Assembly (NCBI GenBank): GCA_018296165.2
Contig: JACKQL020000020.1
Location: forward strand, 902,583-966,582
Source of the DNA: Termitomyces sp. T153
Taxonomy: Eukaryota > Basidiomycota > Agaricomycetes > Agaricales > Lyophyllaceae
Length of the DNA: 64,000 nucleotides
Reading direction: 5' to 3'
The notes below the pieces were generated by a model. That model did not search any database and was not told where the DNA came from. It saw only the letters and a program-made list of their open reading frames with translations. Below, in pieces: positions 1-11,885 of this stretch (positions are counted from its first letter, which is position 1; each line of letters starts with the position of its first letter). The position numbers and the translations under genes were made by a program.

Positions 1-222
1 CTTCTGTGCCTCTGATAGTTTGGGTCCCCCCATCAGGTTCAATGTGACCACCCGTCGCGGGGAGGGAGACAAACAGCGTCCACAATCGTTTCTGCGTTCT
101 GCGGCTTCTTCAGGCCAGTCCTCGTGGGAGGGATCTTTGACAGCGTGTCTACGTGTCTGATTCGATGATTCTTCCCCTACTGTTCTAAGCGAGGCCAGTT
201 GCGAGGTATGAGAACTAGACAT
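1..222 (-). CDS. possible hypothetical protein, 3' end beyond the left edge
   Basis: From an ATG at 222-220 the minus strand stays open to the window edge (74 codons). The frame is also open back to a TAG near 285-283, so a longer exon starting after that TAG (which could itself be a splice acceptor) is possible. The predicted peptide is polar, rich in Ser, Arg and Glu, with a Cys-x-x-Cys pair (DCGRC). An overlapping minus frame at 215-400 encodes a hydrophobic stretch resembling a signal anchor (RIVFAFALVVLFLVL), which could be an upstream exon. CG dinucleotides are frequent here, unlike the transposon block to the right. I do not recognise the protein, and the start codon and exon structure are uncertain. 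Confidence 0.3.
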   Translation of the reverse strand, partial: MSSSHTSQLASLRTVGEESSNQTRRHAVKDPSHEDWPEEAAERRNDCGRCLSPSPRRVVTLNLMGGPKLSEAQK

Positions 223-539
223 CACGGACCCGTCCTCGATATCTTCTTCTACCTCTAGCAGACATGAGAAACCAGAGAAGACGAGTATCTAGAATACGAG
301 AAGAGAGAACTAAGAACAAGACCACGAGTGCAAACGCGAAAACGATACGCATAGACTTGAGTCCGCGTCTTATGCATGACCGTTCGAGGTCAGCTGTCAC
401 GCTGCGTCACATAGACTTTCCGAAGGGCAAGGTCATAAGATGGGCATTGTTGACGTGTTGTTTACCCATCTCACACATGTCCTTCCATGCTCACGACTCT
501 AAATATTTGTGTCATTCCAATCCTTCAAATGATTGATGT

Positions 540-2069
540 CTTTCTCTCAAGCGAGCAATTATGGCGTACGCTTCATTGTTTCAATTGAATGACTCGAATG
601 TACCTTCCTTGATCTTACAATGTCTGGGCGTATTAGTTGACGTCTCCTAGTCTTTTTAAATTTTAGATTGTATATTGTATTTGAGTAGGAAGGGACTTTT
701 GAAGCCCTTGGAGTCAAGGGTACGCAGATCTATCCCTCCTTTATTTAACCTCAGCTGGGATAAGTTTGGTATGAGAGGTTTGGAGAATTGGCGCGGTTGA
801 GGATGCCGCTGGTTCAAGTAATGTCTCCAATGACATTTTTGCGCCTCCAAGCAAGATCATGCAAAATTCAGATCAATGAATATGACCTCTCTCCAGGTAT
901 CTTTTCACGAGTACAAAAGGATTCCACTATACGACAGGCATTAAACAACTACATTATGATCTACGTTGTCACCTTGATAAGTCATTATGTGTCGAGAAGT
1001 TCCTTTTTTGCCAACTATCTTCTTACCACTCACCAATAATTTCATAGTGTCTGCATCTCCTTGTCAGCTAAAAAAAACCATACCCCGCCAAAGCTGCCTA
1101 AAACGCGAGGTGTGCGGAGACAGCTTACCCGCAGCTCCCTCTTAGAATAGCGTCTCTAGATACAGATAAAACCCTTCAATGAAGTGGTTCCGTAAGTATC
1201 CTTCTACCAGCGCACAATTCTACTTTTCGAGCACGTCCAGATACTCAAGCAGGTGGTGCAGGATTCTATTATGTGGGACAAGACACTGCCATGTGGAGTA
1301 GGGTGAAAACCTTATGATGGTAGTTTCGGAGAGTGAAGAACTCGAGGAGCTGCCTGCACGGAGTAGGAGACGAAATAGTCAATCTTCGACATGAATGGGA
1401 ATGGGTCGGGTAGCACATTCCCAATTAGAAGCAAGCTGCCGTTGGTTTCATTGACGTCTCCCGACGTTCCAGGTAAATGTGAATGAATGTATGTATGGTG
1501 CGGAGTATACATTCGAATCAGCGAGCACTCGCCCGAGCAAAACTCAATTGCAACCTCTACCTATTTTTTTTTGTTTGTTCCAACATCAACATTGAGCTAA
1601 TATTGTATGCCTGAGTCACACTTGTGTCTCTGACAACTTATACTTACAACATTTCCCTATCAGATCTCTGGCGGTTCATGTTATCCAGGGCGAGTCCACA
1701 ATAAATAATTTGTTTGAGAAGGCTTGTGAAATCAATTTCAGGTTCAAAATTCAATCTATCAACATGGATGCTACTATTAGAGAGGTGTAGAAACGGTTAT
1801 TTTACTAATAAAAAATATGGACAGGAATTGGAACATGTCAAAGAAGCGCAGCCAGCAAAGGTACTAAATTATCAAAGAGATCTCGGCAGAGAGACACAGG
1901 CTATACCAAAAATGACCATATGATGAAGGGAATAAGGGGAAACAATGTACGTACTCACAAAGCGCAAGTCACATCAGTATGATAGCTATCTGCACTGGTA
2001 CTAGTAAGCTCTCATGTAACATGCTCAACAGGATTAAGGTATCAAACTGTTGATCGAGTGGCGTGCAAC
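540..2069. other. no recognisable gene
   Basis: Only short ORFs without family motifs, in AT-leaning sequence with moderate CG content. I see no repeats or RNA genes. It may be intergenic or contain small exons that cannot be assembled by eye. Confidence 0.5.
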
Positions 2070-2587
2070 TCAACCTGATAGGTTGGCCATGCGTACACAG
2101 GTCACATCAAACTGACAAGTATGGTTGAGAGCTTGCACATCCGGGGCTGCCACGGGAACTGGGAAGTAGAGAACGAAAGGGATCCTGGATAAACAATCAA
2201 GGGAGGAGACCCCGGGCGGAGCTGGGGGTGGAGCCAGAAGGCGGGGGTAGAGTTCAGGTAGGCTAGGAGATGGCGACACTGAGTTGTTCATGTACTGCTG
2301 TTGCGTGAGGTTAAGGGGAATGCCATGGGAGGATATACAGTCTAGTGGCCTCGTCAAGTATCGGTCATGAAATATGGGGAGAGGAGTCATATACTGACTG
2401 GCATCTTTATGCAATGGGAAACAGCTGGAGACACCATTGTGGAAATTGGGATGAAAGAGCAATGTGTTGAATGTGGGCAATGGAAAATTCACTTCCCTGA
2501 TGATGAGGTATGGCCTCGCATGGATGATGGATCGGAGCTGAGAGAGCTGGGAGAGCATTGGCTGCACTACGTTCCTCGAGCATCATG

Positions 2588-2618
<31 letters not shown>

Positions 2619-3600
2619 GGGTTATGGAGGTCAACGGCAAATTGGATGGCAAACAAAGGAAAGAAGGAACATTAGGAATAGTGATTCCGTAAAAGTTTGG
2701 ATAGTCATTGTTAGGTGTGAGATTAGAGAACGGATGATAGGGGTGGAAAGTAGGTATGACAGGTGGGGTTTGTGTATGCATGAGATCAGGTTTACGCACA
2801 GCAGTTGCAAGATCATTTCACTTTTTGCCCTTTTTGCCCTTGAGGAGATGAGAGATTTCTTCGTATCGACAATCTTCAAAATTTGTCAGAAACTTTCTCT
2901 TCTTTGGCTTGTTCTTGTTGTGCACAGGGCAGTAGCGGTAGTTGGGATACTGGACCATATGTTGCACCTTTACCTCCTTTGCCGTGTCCTTCCATATTTT
3001 GTTCTCTTGTAGAGGAAGATTCTTCCAGTACTTACCTAATTATATCAATCAATCAGACCCCAGTCAAATGGATGAAACAAAGGACTGACCTAGTATTACA
3101 GAAAGTCTGTCACTGTTTGTCTGAATTGATGGGATATAATTTTGACTGCAATAGTGTTGGCGGAAGAGCATGAAGGACTTCATTGGTCAGGGAATGTGAC
3201 CCTCAGGGAGTTTTTTACCCGGCCATCTACAAGTGAATCGTGTTTCAGGAATTTTAGATGGGCATATGGTAGAGATAGCTGAGGAAGGCCCAGGTACTGA
3301 CGGGGACATTGAGACTTCTTCTAATTTAGCCACTGGAATTCCCCTACTCAATGGTATTCCATTGAAATTAGCTATTTGTTGTACTCACATACTGCTTTGC
3401 TAGAGGTAAATCTGGCTGGGTCATAATATTCTGTTTGAAGAGATGCAAGGATCGCGTCAGCTGGCCCTACTATCAAGGTAGAAGGTTCAAAGGAGAGCCA
3501 AAGGTTGAGGACTTACTGTTCTGGGATTACTTATAGAGTCGACAATATCAGTAGGCACCCACATCACCTTGTTGTATCCTCTGATTTGTTCTCAACTTCA
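2070..3600 (-). pseudogene. decayed HMG-box transcription factor gene
   Basis: The minus strand holds a split HMG box. The first part reads SFMLFRQHY ... NSDRLSVILG and ends near 3090. A 54-nt GTCAGT..TTAG intron (3036-3089) follows. The second part reads KYWKNLPLQENKIWKD ... QYPNYRY, then a basic HNKNKPKKRK tail. HMG-box proteins bend and bind DNA in the nucleus and in fungi often control mating or development. Downstream the same frame continues into a Pro/Asn-rich region with a poly-Gln tract (2588-2620) and then, after a frame change near 2410-2570, a Pro/Ser-rich tail to about 2070. Two in-frame TGA codons break it: 3187-3189, just before the box where Arg is usual, and 2818-2820 after the basic tail. 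Both fit CGA to TGA change. Upstream exon-like pieces (for example ASLQTEYYDPARFTSSKA near 3405-3460) suggest more exons, but their joins are unclear. The HMG identity is firm; the exact gene limits are not. Confidence 0.7.
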
Positions 3601-4325
3601 TAAATTGTTGTATCTTGTCTCAAGATATCTTGACAAGTATTACAAACCCATGTAAGCTTTAGGCACAATGCATTGCTTGTATTCCATCCACCATATTGCT
3701 TTTTTGAGGTCCCTGTCCAACAACCCTTTGTCTTGTCATGCATTGCTTGATTGCTCAATCAGGAAGTTGTTAGTCCTTGCCTCACAGCTTTCTCCATCTG
3801 TGTTGCTGTTGGAGACCTTCTCAACTCTTGACTCTAAATTGGAGATTACATACATATCTTAATGTTGCTCTGTTCATCCCCTTCTGGATCATGGAGTTCC
3901 TCATGGGAAACCTCTCAACAGCCAATATTATCAATCACTGCTTGGTGTTTCCTTGGCAACTGGCCAATACTCATATTGTAGAAGCAGGCTCAGCACAAAA
4001 TGATGAGCCTTTGCAACATAATGAGTTACAACCCTCCAAATATAATCCCATAGAGATAATTAAAGGTCACATTTTACCTTGTATACACCCACTTACCCAT
4101 GCTGACTTATGACATAGTTAATGCTGCATTGGTCTCCATGCAACAATCTGCAGATAGTCTTATCAAAAGCCTTATAACTCTCCAATCATCACTTAGGAAG
4201 CACTCCCTCCAGAACATGAGCAAAAGGCTTTCCTTTAAAGAATATATCTTCTGATTATCTTTCTGAATTGCAATGATCAGAGTGATAACAATGATTTAAC
4301 TATAAAATCACTAAATCAAGATGGC
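3601..4325. other. CpG-poor sequence without a recognisable gene
   Basis: Contains an open stretch on plus (3777-4112) with no motif I know, and an ORF on minus that may be further upstream exon sequence of the HMG pseudogene. CG dinucleotides are almost absent. Confidence 0.35.
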
Positions 4326-4892
4326 TTGAAAGAGAAGCTCCACCAAGAGTACAGGACACTGATGCAGATATTCTCAGCGATTCTTGTTATCATGATCACA
4401 GTTAACTCCTCTTCACTATTGTTGATAGTCCAGTGTTCTCATGGCAATGGCTATATCAAACACTCACTGAGTCATGATGTTTTTTCAGTATTTTCGGCCA
4501 CCACACTGGGGACACTAAATGTGGCCATTTTGACAGGATTCTTTGCATTTGTCTGCAGATTTATAATCACTGCTATTGCCATTTTTGGTATTGGTATGTG
4601 TGCAGCAGGAATATATGGCATGTATGGTAAACACATATCCTCAACAACCTTTTATGGGTGTACCTTGGTCTTGTCTCTTGGTTTTCTGTTCCTTTTGTTT
4701 GCTGTCGGTTTAACAACTGGACAGATTGTGTTTTTGACAACAACAACACACTTTGATTCCCTTTCATTGTGTGCTCTTATCATGGGTATTGCCACTTTTG
4801 TTGTCTGCATATTGGTTGTCTTGTGTAGTAGATGGTTCAAGTATCCTTTGAGTTTGAGATGCACCATGTTTATTACCTACCAATTAGGATAG
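4326..4892 (+). CDS. hypothetical multi-pass membrane protein
   Basis: A 188-codon ORF in CpG-depleted sequence. The translation has about four hydrophobic segments of membrane length: residues ~13-35 (FSAILVIMITVNSSSLLLIV), ~60-95, ~105-135 (LVLSLGFLFLLFAVGLTTG) and ~150-165 (MGIATFVVCILVVLC). The loops between them are short and polar, so a tetraspan-like integral membrane protein is plausible. I do not recognise the family. The listed start may be internal, since upstream exons cannot be excluded, and the high T content of the plus strand could by itself produce hydrophobic codons. Neighbours are transposon and pseudogene sequence, so it may be a remnant. Confidence 0.35.
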   Translation: MKEKLHQEYRTLMQIFSAILVIMITVNSSSLLLIVQCSHGNGYIKHSLSHDVFSVFSATTLGTLNVAILTGFFAFVCRFIITAIAIFGIGMCAAGIYGMYGKHISSTTFYGCTLVLSLGFLFLLFAVGLTTGQIVFLTTTTHFDSLSLCALIMGIATFVVCILVVLCSRWFKYPLSLRCTMFITYQLG

Positions 4893-5784
4893 AGGTCAGC
4901 CAGATGTACCTTCTTCAAGTTAGAAATGACTCAACATGGTACATATTCCCATAACAGAGATAGAATTGATACTTCTATGGCTCAAGTTCTGACTTATGTG
5001 CCATGTGATACAATGTGCAAGAAACACAAGTGTAGAGCAACAAAGTGAAGTATACCATAGATGAGTGCTGAAGAAAGCAAAAGCAGGTGAGTGAAAAGTA
5101 GATAAATTGAATTATTGCAGGAGCATGTATACAGATGCCAATTATCATGGTGTTGCAGAAACAATGCATATTGTCCATTATTGTCATCTTTCCATTCCTT
5201 TAATGGGACTTCAACCTATTGTGTATGTGGAGGGGGGGGGGGTTCCAGCATCATAATGTCACATATTGCATAGACTACACATGCATACAGGTACACAGCC
5301 AGAACTCATTGGCCAGAACTCATTTAAGCACTACACACTGTTGTTTTTCTTTTTTATGTCATCAACATATCTGAGCAATGTACATTCTGTCCTGCTTTCT
5401 TGAAGACTAAGCTATAGTACTAGTACTAGTACAAAGTTTACAGTAGTGGACTTGTCCTCATACACCAGCAGCAGCCTGAGACTCTTAGGTCCAGCTGACC
5501 TGAGGGGCTCTCTCACTGTAGAGCAAACAACCTGCTAGTTGGATGACTGTGATGACTAAAAGGACTTATGGAGCATTGGAGTTTGATGGTAGTTGAACAG
5601 ATGACCTGGGAGTCTGGAGTTGGTAAGAATGCTAAGTTCAGAGACTGATTGAGGTTAGAGGACTGGGGAGTTGAGCTGGAGTTTTGTAGGAGAGTGAAGT
5701 TAACAATTAGATCATATTTTGTGGTTTGCCACATGGTAGGCACAGACTGGCCTGACACTGCTGCTCCTTTGTAGCCTTGGAAAC
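4893..5784. other. no gene; short homopolymer G run
   Basis: CpG-depleted sequence with a run of about ten G near 5230-5240 and no ORF with family motifs. It ends at the LTR of the first Gypsy element. Confidence 0.45.
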
Positions 5785-6198
5785 TGTAAGGGCAACCTCT
5801 GTAGGCTGTGGCTCAATCACACAACTGAAAGAAAGAGATCCAAAATGAGGCTCAATCACACAACTGGAAGAAGGAGATCCAAAATCTCTTTAGCATCTAC
5901 AAGATATTCTAGAGTTCTAGCTACTCACCTGTCAGAGGGAGATCCAAAGGGAACAAGTCTAAGGATTCCTGATGCTAGTATTCAGAATATTTACTCTAGA
6001 GATTCTGGGAAAAACACTCAACAACAACCAGATCCAGAATCCAATCCAAAGTGGAAATCCATCATATATGGCCTTGATCTTCTCACTCCTGGCACTTGAC
6101 CACATACATATATAACCAAAGAATAGCCCTTAGTTGAAAGTACTAAGCTTAGAATAAAGGGTACAATCCAGGGGTCCAGCAACAGTGTTCTCTTGACA
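5785..6198 (-). repeat. LTR of Ty3/Gypsy element A (minus orientation)
   Basis: Begins TGTAAGGGC and ends TTGACA, so that on minus it reads TGTCAAG...CTTACA. It is clearly related along its length to the LTRs of the plus-strand element at 12631-13182 and 18564-19120; shared blocks include the region around GTGAGTAGCTAGA and the terminal block around TTGTGTGATTGAGCC. It carries a local tandem duplication of about 37 bp near 5808-5880 (CTCAATCACACAACTG twice). The inner side is followed by a polypurine-tract-like CCTCCCTCTAG (read on plus). Confidence 0.7.
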
Positions 6199-7203
6199 TC
6201 ATCCTCCCTCTAGTATTTGGTATCTCAATGTACTGAATAGAAAAAGTTGTGGATTACATGGCCAGCTGCTGAAATGGGGTAGATGCCTTAAATTGCTTTT
6301 AGTGCACTGCTGTGCCTGTGGTAGAAGTTCCAAATTAGAGTTGGTGCACATATGTTGGCCTGTGTCTCCCAAGAAATGTCCTTGATGCTATAGCCCTTCC
6401 ATTTCACCTTAAACTGTAACTTTTCCCGGAATATCCTGCTATCCAAAATTTCCTCCACCTTCTATTCCTCATTAACCACAAGTGGTGGTGGGGGTGCCTT
6501 AGGGTGCTGGCCAGGGATAGAGGCTTCTAGAGCTGGAACAGCTTGACAACATTGAAGACTGGGTGCAGTTGATGCAGGCTTGTCAGAAGCTTAATTTGGT
6601 ATGCCAAAGGCCCTACCTTCTTTTCCACTACAAAGGGGCCATGGTGACAATATGACAGCTTTTGTAATGGCCTGGCTGTCTTTATGTCCAAGCTGTCCAA
6701 GTACATACATTTCCCAGGCTTGTATATAGGGGCTGGCATCTGCTGGTAGTTGCAGTACTGCACCATGTCATCCTTTGCCTTCACCAGTGCTGCCTTTGCC
6801 TCCTCCTGTGCTTTTTTCATCCTGTCCACAAAGTCATTGACTGAGTTATTTTCTGAGGGATGTGCCCAAGCTTTGAATCCCATGCAGAGGTGTTTGCTAG
6901 TGTCTAGAAAGAATGGAGCCACCTGAGTGGAAGAATGAATGTGGTTGTTGTACTGGAACTCCACATTTGGCAAAAGCTCATCCCAGTCATCCTGCCTCTT
7001 GTTACAAAACAGGTGGAAATACTATTTCAGCTCTTAGTTAACACATTTTGTCTGCTCATCAGACTGAGCATAATAGGCTGTAGTAGTGTGGAGTTTCACT
7101 CTCAGCAGGCAGTACAGTTCCTGAGTGAACTCTGCCACAAGCTGGGGGCCTGGGTCTGAAACATACCCATCAGACAATACAGGCTAGCTGCTCACAGAGC
7201 TGA
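6199..7203 (-). mobile_element. Gypsy element A, 3' end of pol (integrase C-terminal part)
   Basis: The minus strand encodes the C-terminal integrase region. The longest open piece (6527-6973) reads EFQYNNHIHSSTQVAPFFLD, then an Ala/Lys-rich helix (RMKKAQEEAKAALVKAKDDM), then a GPFVVEKKVGPLAYQIKL segment typical of the end of Ty3/Gypsy (Tf2-like) integrase before the chromodomain. Upstream, 6974-7160 continues integrase core sequence in broken frames. The element is cut at 7203 by the LTR of element B. Stop codons and the near-absence of CG mark it as inactive. Confidence 0.75.
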
Positions 7204-7478
7204 TGTAAGGGCAACCTCTGGGAGTGGCAGCTCAATCATGCAGCTAGTAGAGGAGAATTCAAAGAGAAAAAGTCTATGGATCTCTGCTGCTTGGTGTGGC
7301 ACATCAGCAGGTGGCAGAGGCATGAGAACAACTGTACAGGAGGCTGGAGCTAGCCCTAACCCTAGAGAAGTGCTTAACAAGGAACTACAGGAAGTTCTGA
7401 GGGTCTCTGGAGATCTCTGGGGTTTTGGATTGAGCCATGGAGATTGCCACAGAGGTTGGAAATGGAAGTCCCCTAACA
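7204..7478 (-). repeat. 3' LTR of Gypsy element B (minus), nested in element A
   Basis: About 275 bp beginning TGTAAGGGCAACC and ending CCCCTAACA, i.e. TGTTAGGGG...CTTACA on minus, the same terminal pattern as the other Gypsy LTRs here. It is followed inward by a polypurine tract (TTACCCCCCCTCTAG on plus). It interrupts the integrase region of element A, so B inserted after A. Confidence 0.65.
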
Positions 7479-10400
7479 TTACCCCCCCTCTAGCATGCAG
7501 TGTCTTGACATGCAGAATAAAGAAGTTATAGATTGCCTGGTCCACTAGTAAAATGGAGTAGATTCCTCAGATGGCCTGCAGCACATCTGGGTGCCTCCAA
7601 TAGAACTCCCTAATCAGCCCTGGTGTGTGCACATTCTCAGGGGATGTCCTCAATTCTATAACCTTTCTACTTCACCTTGTATTGTAACTGTCATTAGAAC
7701 AGATGATTATCTAAGATATTTTCCACCTTATACTCCTTGTTGTCATTGACTACCATTGGAGGTGGTGGAAGTGCTGGGCATTGCCTCAGAATGGAGTTCT
7801 TTGAGGCTGGCATTAGCTTAATTGCATTGAACACTGGATGGAGCTAGTGTATCTTTGCAGGGAGCTGGAGTTAATAAGCTAGTGGCCCAACCTGTCATTC
7901 CACCATGAAGGGTCCCAACTGGTGGTGTGAAGAGCTTTTTGATGGTCAGGTAGTTGTAACATTGGAGGTGTCCAGGTAGACCCAATCCTCAGGCTGGTAC
8001 TTGGGTGCCAGGGTTCTTCTGCAGTTATAATATCACACCATGTTATCCCTTGCCTTTGCCAGGGCTGCCTAGGCTTCCTCCTGTGACCTTTTCATCTGGT
8101 CCACAAACTTGTTCACTGCTTCATTCTCCAATGGCTGGGCCTAGGGTTTAAAGCTCATGCACAGGTGATTTCTGGTGTCTAGGAAGAAGGGCAAAAACTG
8201 GGTAATCACATAAACATGGTTGTTGTACTGGAATTTAGCATCAGGGAGGAGTTTGTCCTAGTTTTCCTGACACTCATTGCAGAAAAGACAGAGGTATTGC
8301 TCAAGCTCCTGATTAATGCATTTAGTCTGGCCATTGGACTGTGGGTGGTAGGCAGTGGAGGTGTGCAGCTTTATGCCAAATAGTCAGTAGAGCTCTGGTG
8401 AAGTCCACTACAAATTGTGGCCCATAGTCAGATGCATAGGCATTAGAGAGGCCATGGAGCTTTTAGATGTTTCTCTAGTATAAGTTGATGGTGCTTATAG
8501 TAGAGCAAGTAGTGTGAGTGGGAATGAAATGTGCTCATTTACTATATAGGTCCACCACTACCATGATGGCATCATAACTATGGGCATTGGGGAGCTTTAC
8601 AATGAAGTCCACCAAAGCAATGCTCCAGCATTTCAAGGAGATAGGGAGGAGATGTAGCTGCCTATTGGGGAGATGGCATTGGGGCTTGGTCCAGAGGCAG
8701 AAATTGCATGTATGGGTGTAGGACCCAATGTACCAGGACATCTGTGGCCACCAGTAGTTTCAGGATACTAGCTCCAACATTTTCCATTGGCTAGGGTGTA
8801 AAGCAATCCAAGAGTCATAGTGTTGCTCTACAATTCTCTGGCAGAGCTCTGGAATGTTGGACATGTAGATGTGGTCCCAGAAGGCCAGAAGCCCATCTCA
8901 GAGGGCCTATTCATCTGTGCAGACAGACTTGGTGCCAGTAGTGCATCTTGATTTCAGTGCTCAGGCTGCCTGGATAACAAGTTCTTCTTGCTGACCAACC
9001 TGATTTCAATGTCAGATGTCTCAGAAGATGTCCACCTCTGCTCCTTTGACAGCTAAACCTTTCATAGATTGGATCACAAATAATTTGGAGTGGAGGAGCA
9101 TGATGTTGCTATTGTTGTCTCCTTTGGTGCTCTGGTCTGCTCTCTGGGACAGGGTGTCTGGCTTCTCTATACTGCAGCCTGGCTTGTGGTGCAGTCTGGC
9201 TTGTGGTGCAGTGAGAAGTTGAAGTTGGCTAGATAGAGGGACTACAGGGCTTGTCAGCAGTTGAGCTTCTTAGCTGTCTGAAAGTATTTGAGGTTCTTGT
9301 GATTCATCCAAACCTCAAACTTATGCTACACCCTCTAAGGAAGGCTGCCACACTTCAGAGGACCAGATAATGGCTAGCATCTCCTTGTCATGGATCTCAT
9401 GGTTGTGCTCTACTGCATTCATGCTCTTGGAGTAAAAGGCCACCAAATGCTACTTCCCATCCTCTGGGGACTGTTGTAATAGAACAGCTCTGGTGGCAAA
9501 GTTAGAACTGTCAGCTTTCACTCAGAAGGGAGAGTTGTGGTCTGGGAAGAGGAGGACTGGTCTGGAGGTGATGGTGCACTTGAGAGCATTGAAGGCCATC
9601 TATCCTGGAGGCCCCTAGCACCAGACAGTGTCCTTTGTAGTGAGGTCAAATAGAGAGCAGGCATGATGCAAGAAGTTCTGGATCAACCTCTGGTAGAAGT
9701 TAGTAAAGCCTAGAAAGGCCTGCACTTCCTTCTTGTTCTTGGGCTCCAGCCACTCTGCAACACCTGCCACCTTCACCAGATCCATCTCCACAGCTTTGTG
9801 TGAGATGATCAGCCTGAGATACTTAATTCAGGTCTGCTCAAAACTGCACTTTTCTGGTTGGAGATAGAGCTAGTAATGGTGGAGGTGTTCCAAGACAAGG
9901 CACATAATCTGGTAGTGCTCCTCTAATGTTTTGGTGTAGATAAGGATGTTGTTGAGGTATATGCACACTATGCCTTTGGCAACAAGGTCCTGGAAGATAT
10001 TGTTCATCATTGTCTGAAAAGTGGCCAGGCTATTGGTGAGTCCAAAGAACATGATGAGAGGTTTGAACAGTCCCTGGTTAGTCTGGAAGACAGCCTTCCA
10101 TTTGTCTTTTCCTGGATGTGCACATTGTTGTAGCCCCACTAGAGATCCAGTTTAGTGAAGTATTGGGCATCCTGGAGGTTATTGATGAGCTCAGAGATAA
10201 GGGGGAGGGGGTAGTAATTCTTCATAGTCATAGCATTAAGCACCCAATAGTCTTAGACCAGTTAGAGTGAGCCATCCTTCTTTTTGGTGAAGAAGACTAG
10301 AGAAGCCATAAGAGATTTGAAGGAGCAAATGCAACTGGAATTCAGGTATTCTTGTAGGAAGGCATCAAGCTCATCCTGCTCCTTAGGCACTAGCAAGTAG

Positions 10401-10818
10401 ACCTTACAGCTTGAGGGCTTAGAATGCAGCATTAATTCAATGGTATGGTCTCACTGTTCACACTCTAGGAGCAAGTCAAACAAGGCCTTAGAGAATACAT
10501 CCTAAAATGTGTGGAAGTATGGAGGCATGATGTCCTGGAATGCCTGGGGTGCAGAGTTGGCAGCAAACACTGGAGCCAGCCACTGGAATGTGGTCTGGCT
10601 AGCCCAGATCTCTGCAGTGGAGGGCAGTGAGAGTAAGGTGGTGGTATAGATCTGATCTCTAACTTCTACTGCCTTGTTTTCATAGTATATGCACATGCCA
10701 CTTAGCAATATGCTTTTCAAAGACTACAAGAGCTTCACCAATCTGCTGGTCTGTGCTCCTGATTGTGACAAACTGGCATCCATCATCCCTCAGCCAGACC
10801 AACTGCAAAAGTGGCCAG
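7479..10818 (-). mobile_element. Gypsy element B internal region (RT, RNase H, integrase), degenerate
   Basis: Reading leftwards on minus: a protease/RT N-terminal region (10502-10720), reverse transcriptase (9870-10139: the GLTNSLATFQTMMN block and YLNNILIYT), RNase H (about 9350-9830), the integrase zinc-binding part and start of the catalytic core (8535-8741: CNFCLWTKPQCHLP, VDFIVKLP), and the integrase C-terminal part down to 7479. The RT active-site box reads YLNN instead of the usual YxDD, so both catalytic Asp are lost. Many frames are broken and CG is almost absent. A solo LTR of another family interrupts it at 10819. The right end of the element is not defined; 11886-12630 and perhaps the gag piece at 19795-20110 may belong to it. 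Confidence 0.75.
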
Positions 10819-11885
10819 TGTTACAGCCCACTTTCAGACCTCCAGACCTCTTCCCAAGCCACTCTGCTTCTCTGGAGTTTTCTTCCAACACCTCCTTGAC
10901 TCACTCCAACCCTTATTCACCCAGAGCACCTGCTCTGACTATCTCCAACACTTCTCTAGCAAACTCCAACAACCTTCTGGCAAACTCTGGCATGTCTCCT
11001 ATAGGCCTCCTCAGTTCCCCTTCTCCCTCCACAAGGTCCCTGAGCTTCTCCAAACTCTCTCCTGACTCAGGCACACATTGCTAGCTTGCCCTTGCAACCT
11101 ACTCAATCCCTCTAAATTCCTCTAACAACTACAGAGCAGGCCACATTTCCATTAGTTCCCATCAGAACATCAATGTGGCCTGTGATCTGATCAGAACCAA
11201 CACCTGACAGCCCCATGCAGCTCCAACAAGTCCTGCAATCACACTCCCAACCCCCAGAAGAGTCTAGTAGCTAGTATATAAGTTGTAGAATAACATCTGT
11301 TATTCTAGTCTTGATATTGCATTACCTGTAGTTACTTGTTTCTTGTTACATTTTGTTTTTGTTTTTATCTCTAGTCTTGTGTTTCTCTTAATCCATCTTG
11401 TTTTGTTTCCATCTTGTCTTGACTCTGTCTTGATTCATTTGTCTCTGTAACCTTTATTGTTCCTAAGCCCTTTTCAACTTTAATGCTTTTACAGACTCTG
11501 TGCATACATTACAACCCTCAAACATCTATAACTAACCCTGGACTTTGCCCTATACTCAGCCTCAGAACCCATCACTCTTAATTGATCCTCCATCAATCTC
11601 TGGCCCCACTTCCATCATTTGCATAATTTCTGCTTGCTCCAAAGTCTGTATATTTGCCTATAGACTTGTGCCTAATGCACTTCCAAACCCAAACTCTATT
11701 GTACCAGGTTTTAGACTTCTCCAAACTACTCTGAACTTGCTTGGACTACTTCTTGTGGCTTACTCTTGCAAGTATCTGAAGTCTGGACCACCTTGGAGCA
11801 CTAGGCTAAAAGTGCAGGACATTGTGTCTGCCTAGTAAGGACTCACCCAGTTAAGCTGAGCCTGCATGGTTAGCAGAACCTGACA
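10819..11885 (+). repeat. solo LTR (second LTR family, copy 1) with 5-bp TSD
   Basis: Starts TGTTACAGCCC and ends AGAACCTGACA, with identical GCCAG target-site duplications at 10814-10818 and 11886-11890. It aligns over its length with the LTRs at 26093-27226 (opposite orientation) and 30627-31774. This copy has lost nearly all CG dinucleotides, so it is the oldest of the clean copies. ORFs inside are Pro/Ser-rich noise. Confidence 0.85.

Noticed and set aside
2587..3012. Plus-strand ORF starting with a poly-Leu run
   Set aside because: It is the antisense of the poly-Gln tract and HMG box encoded on minus.
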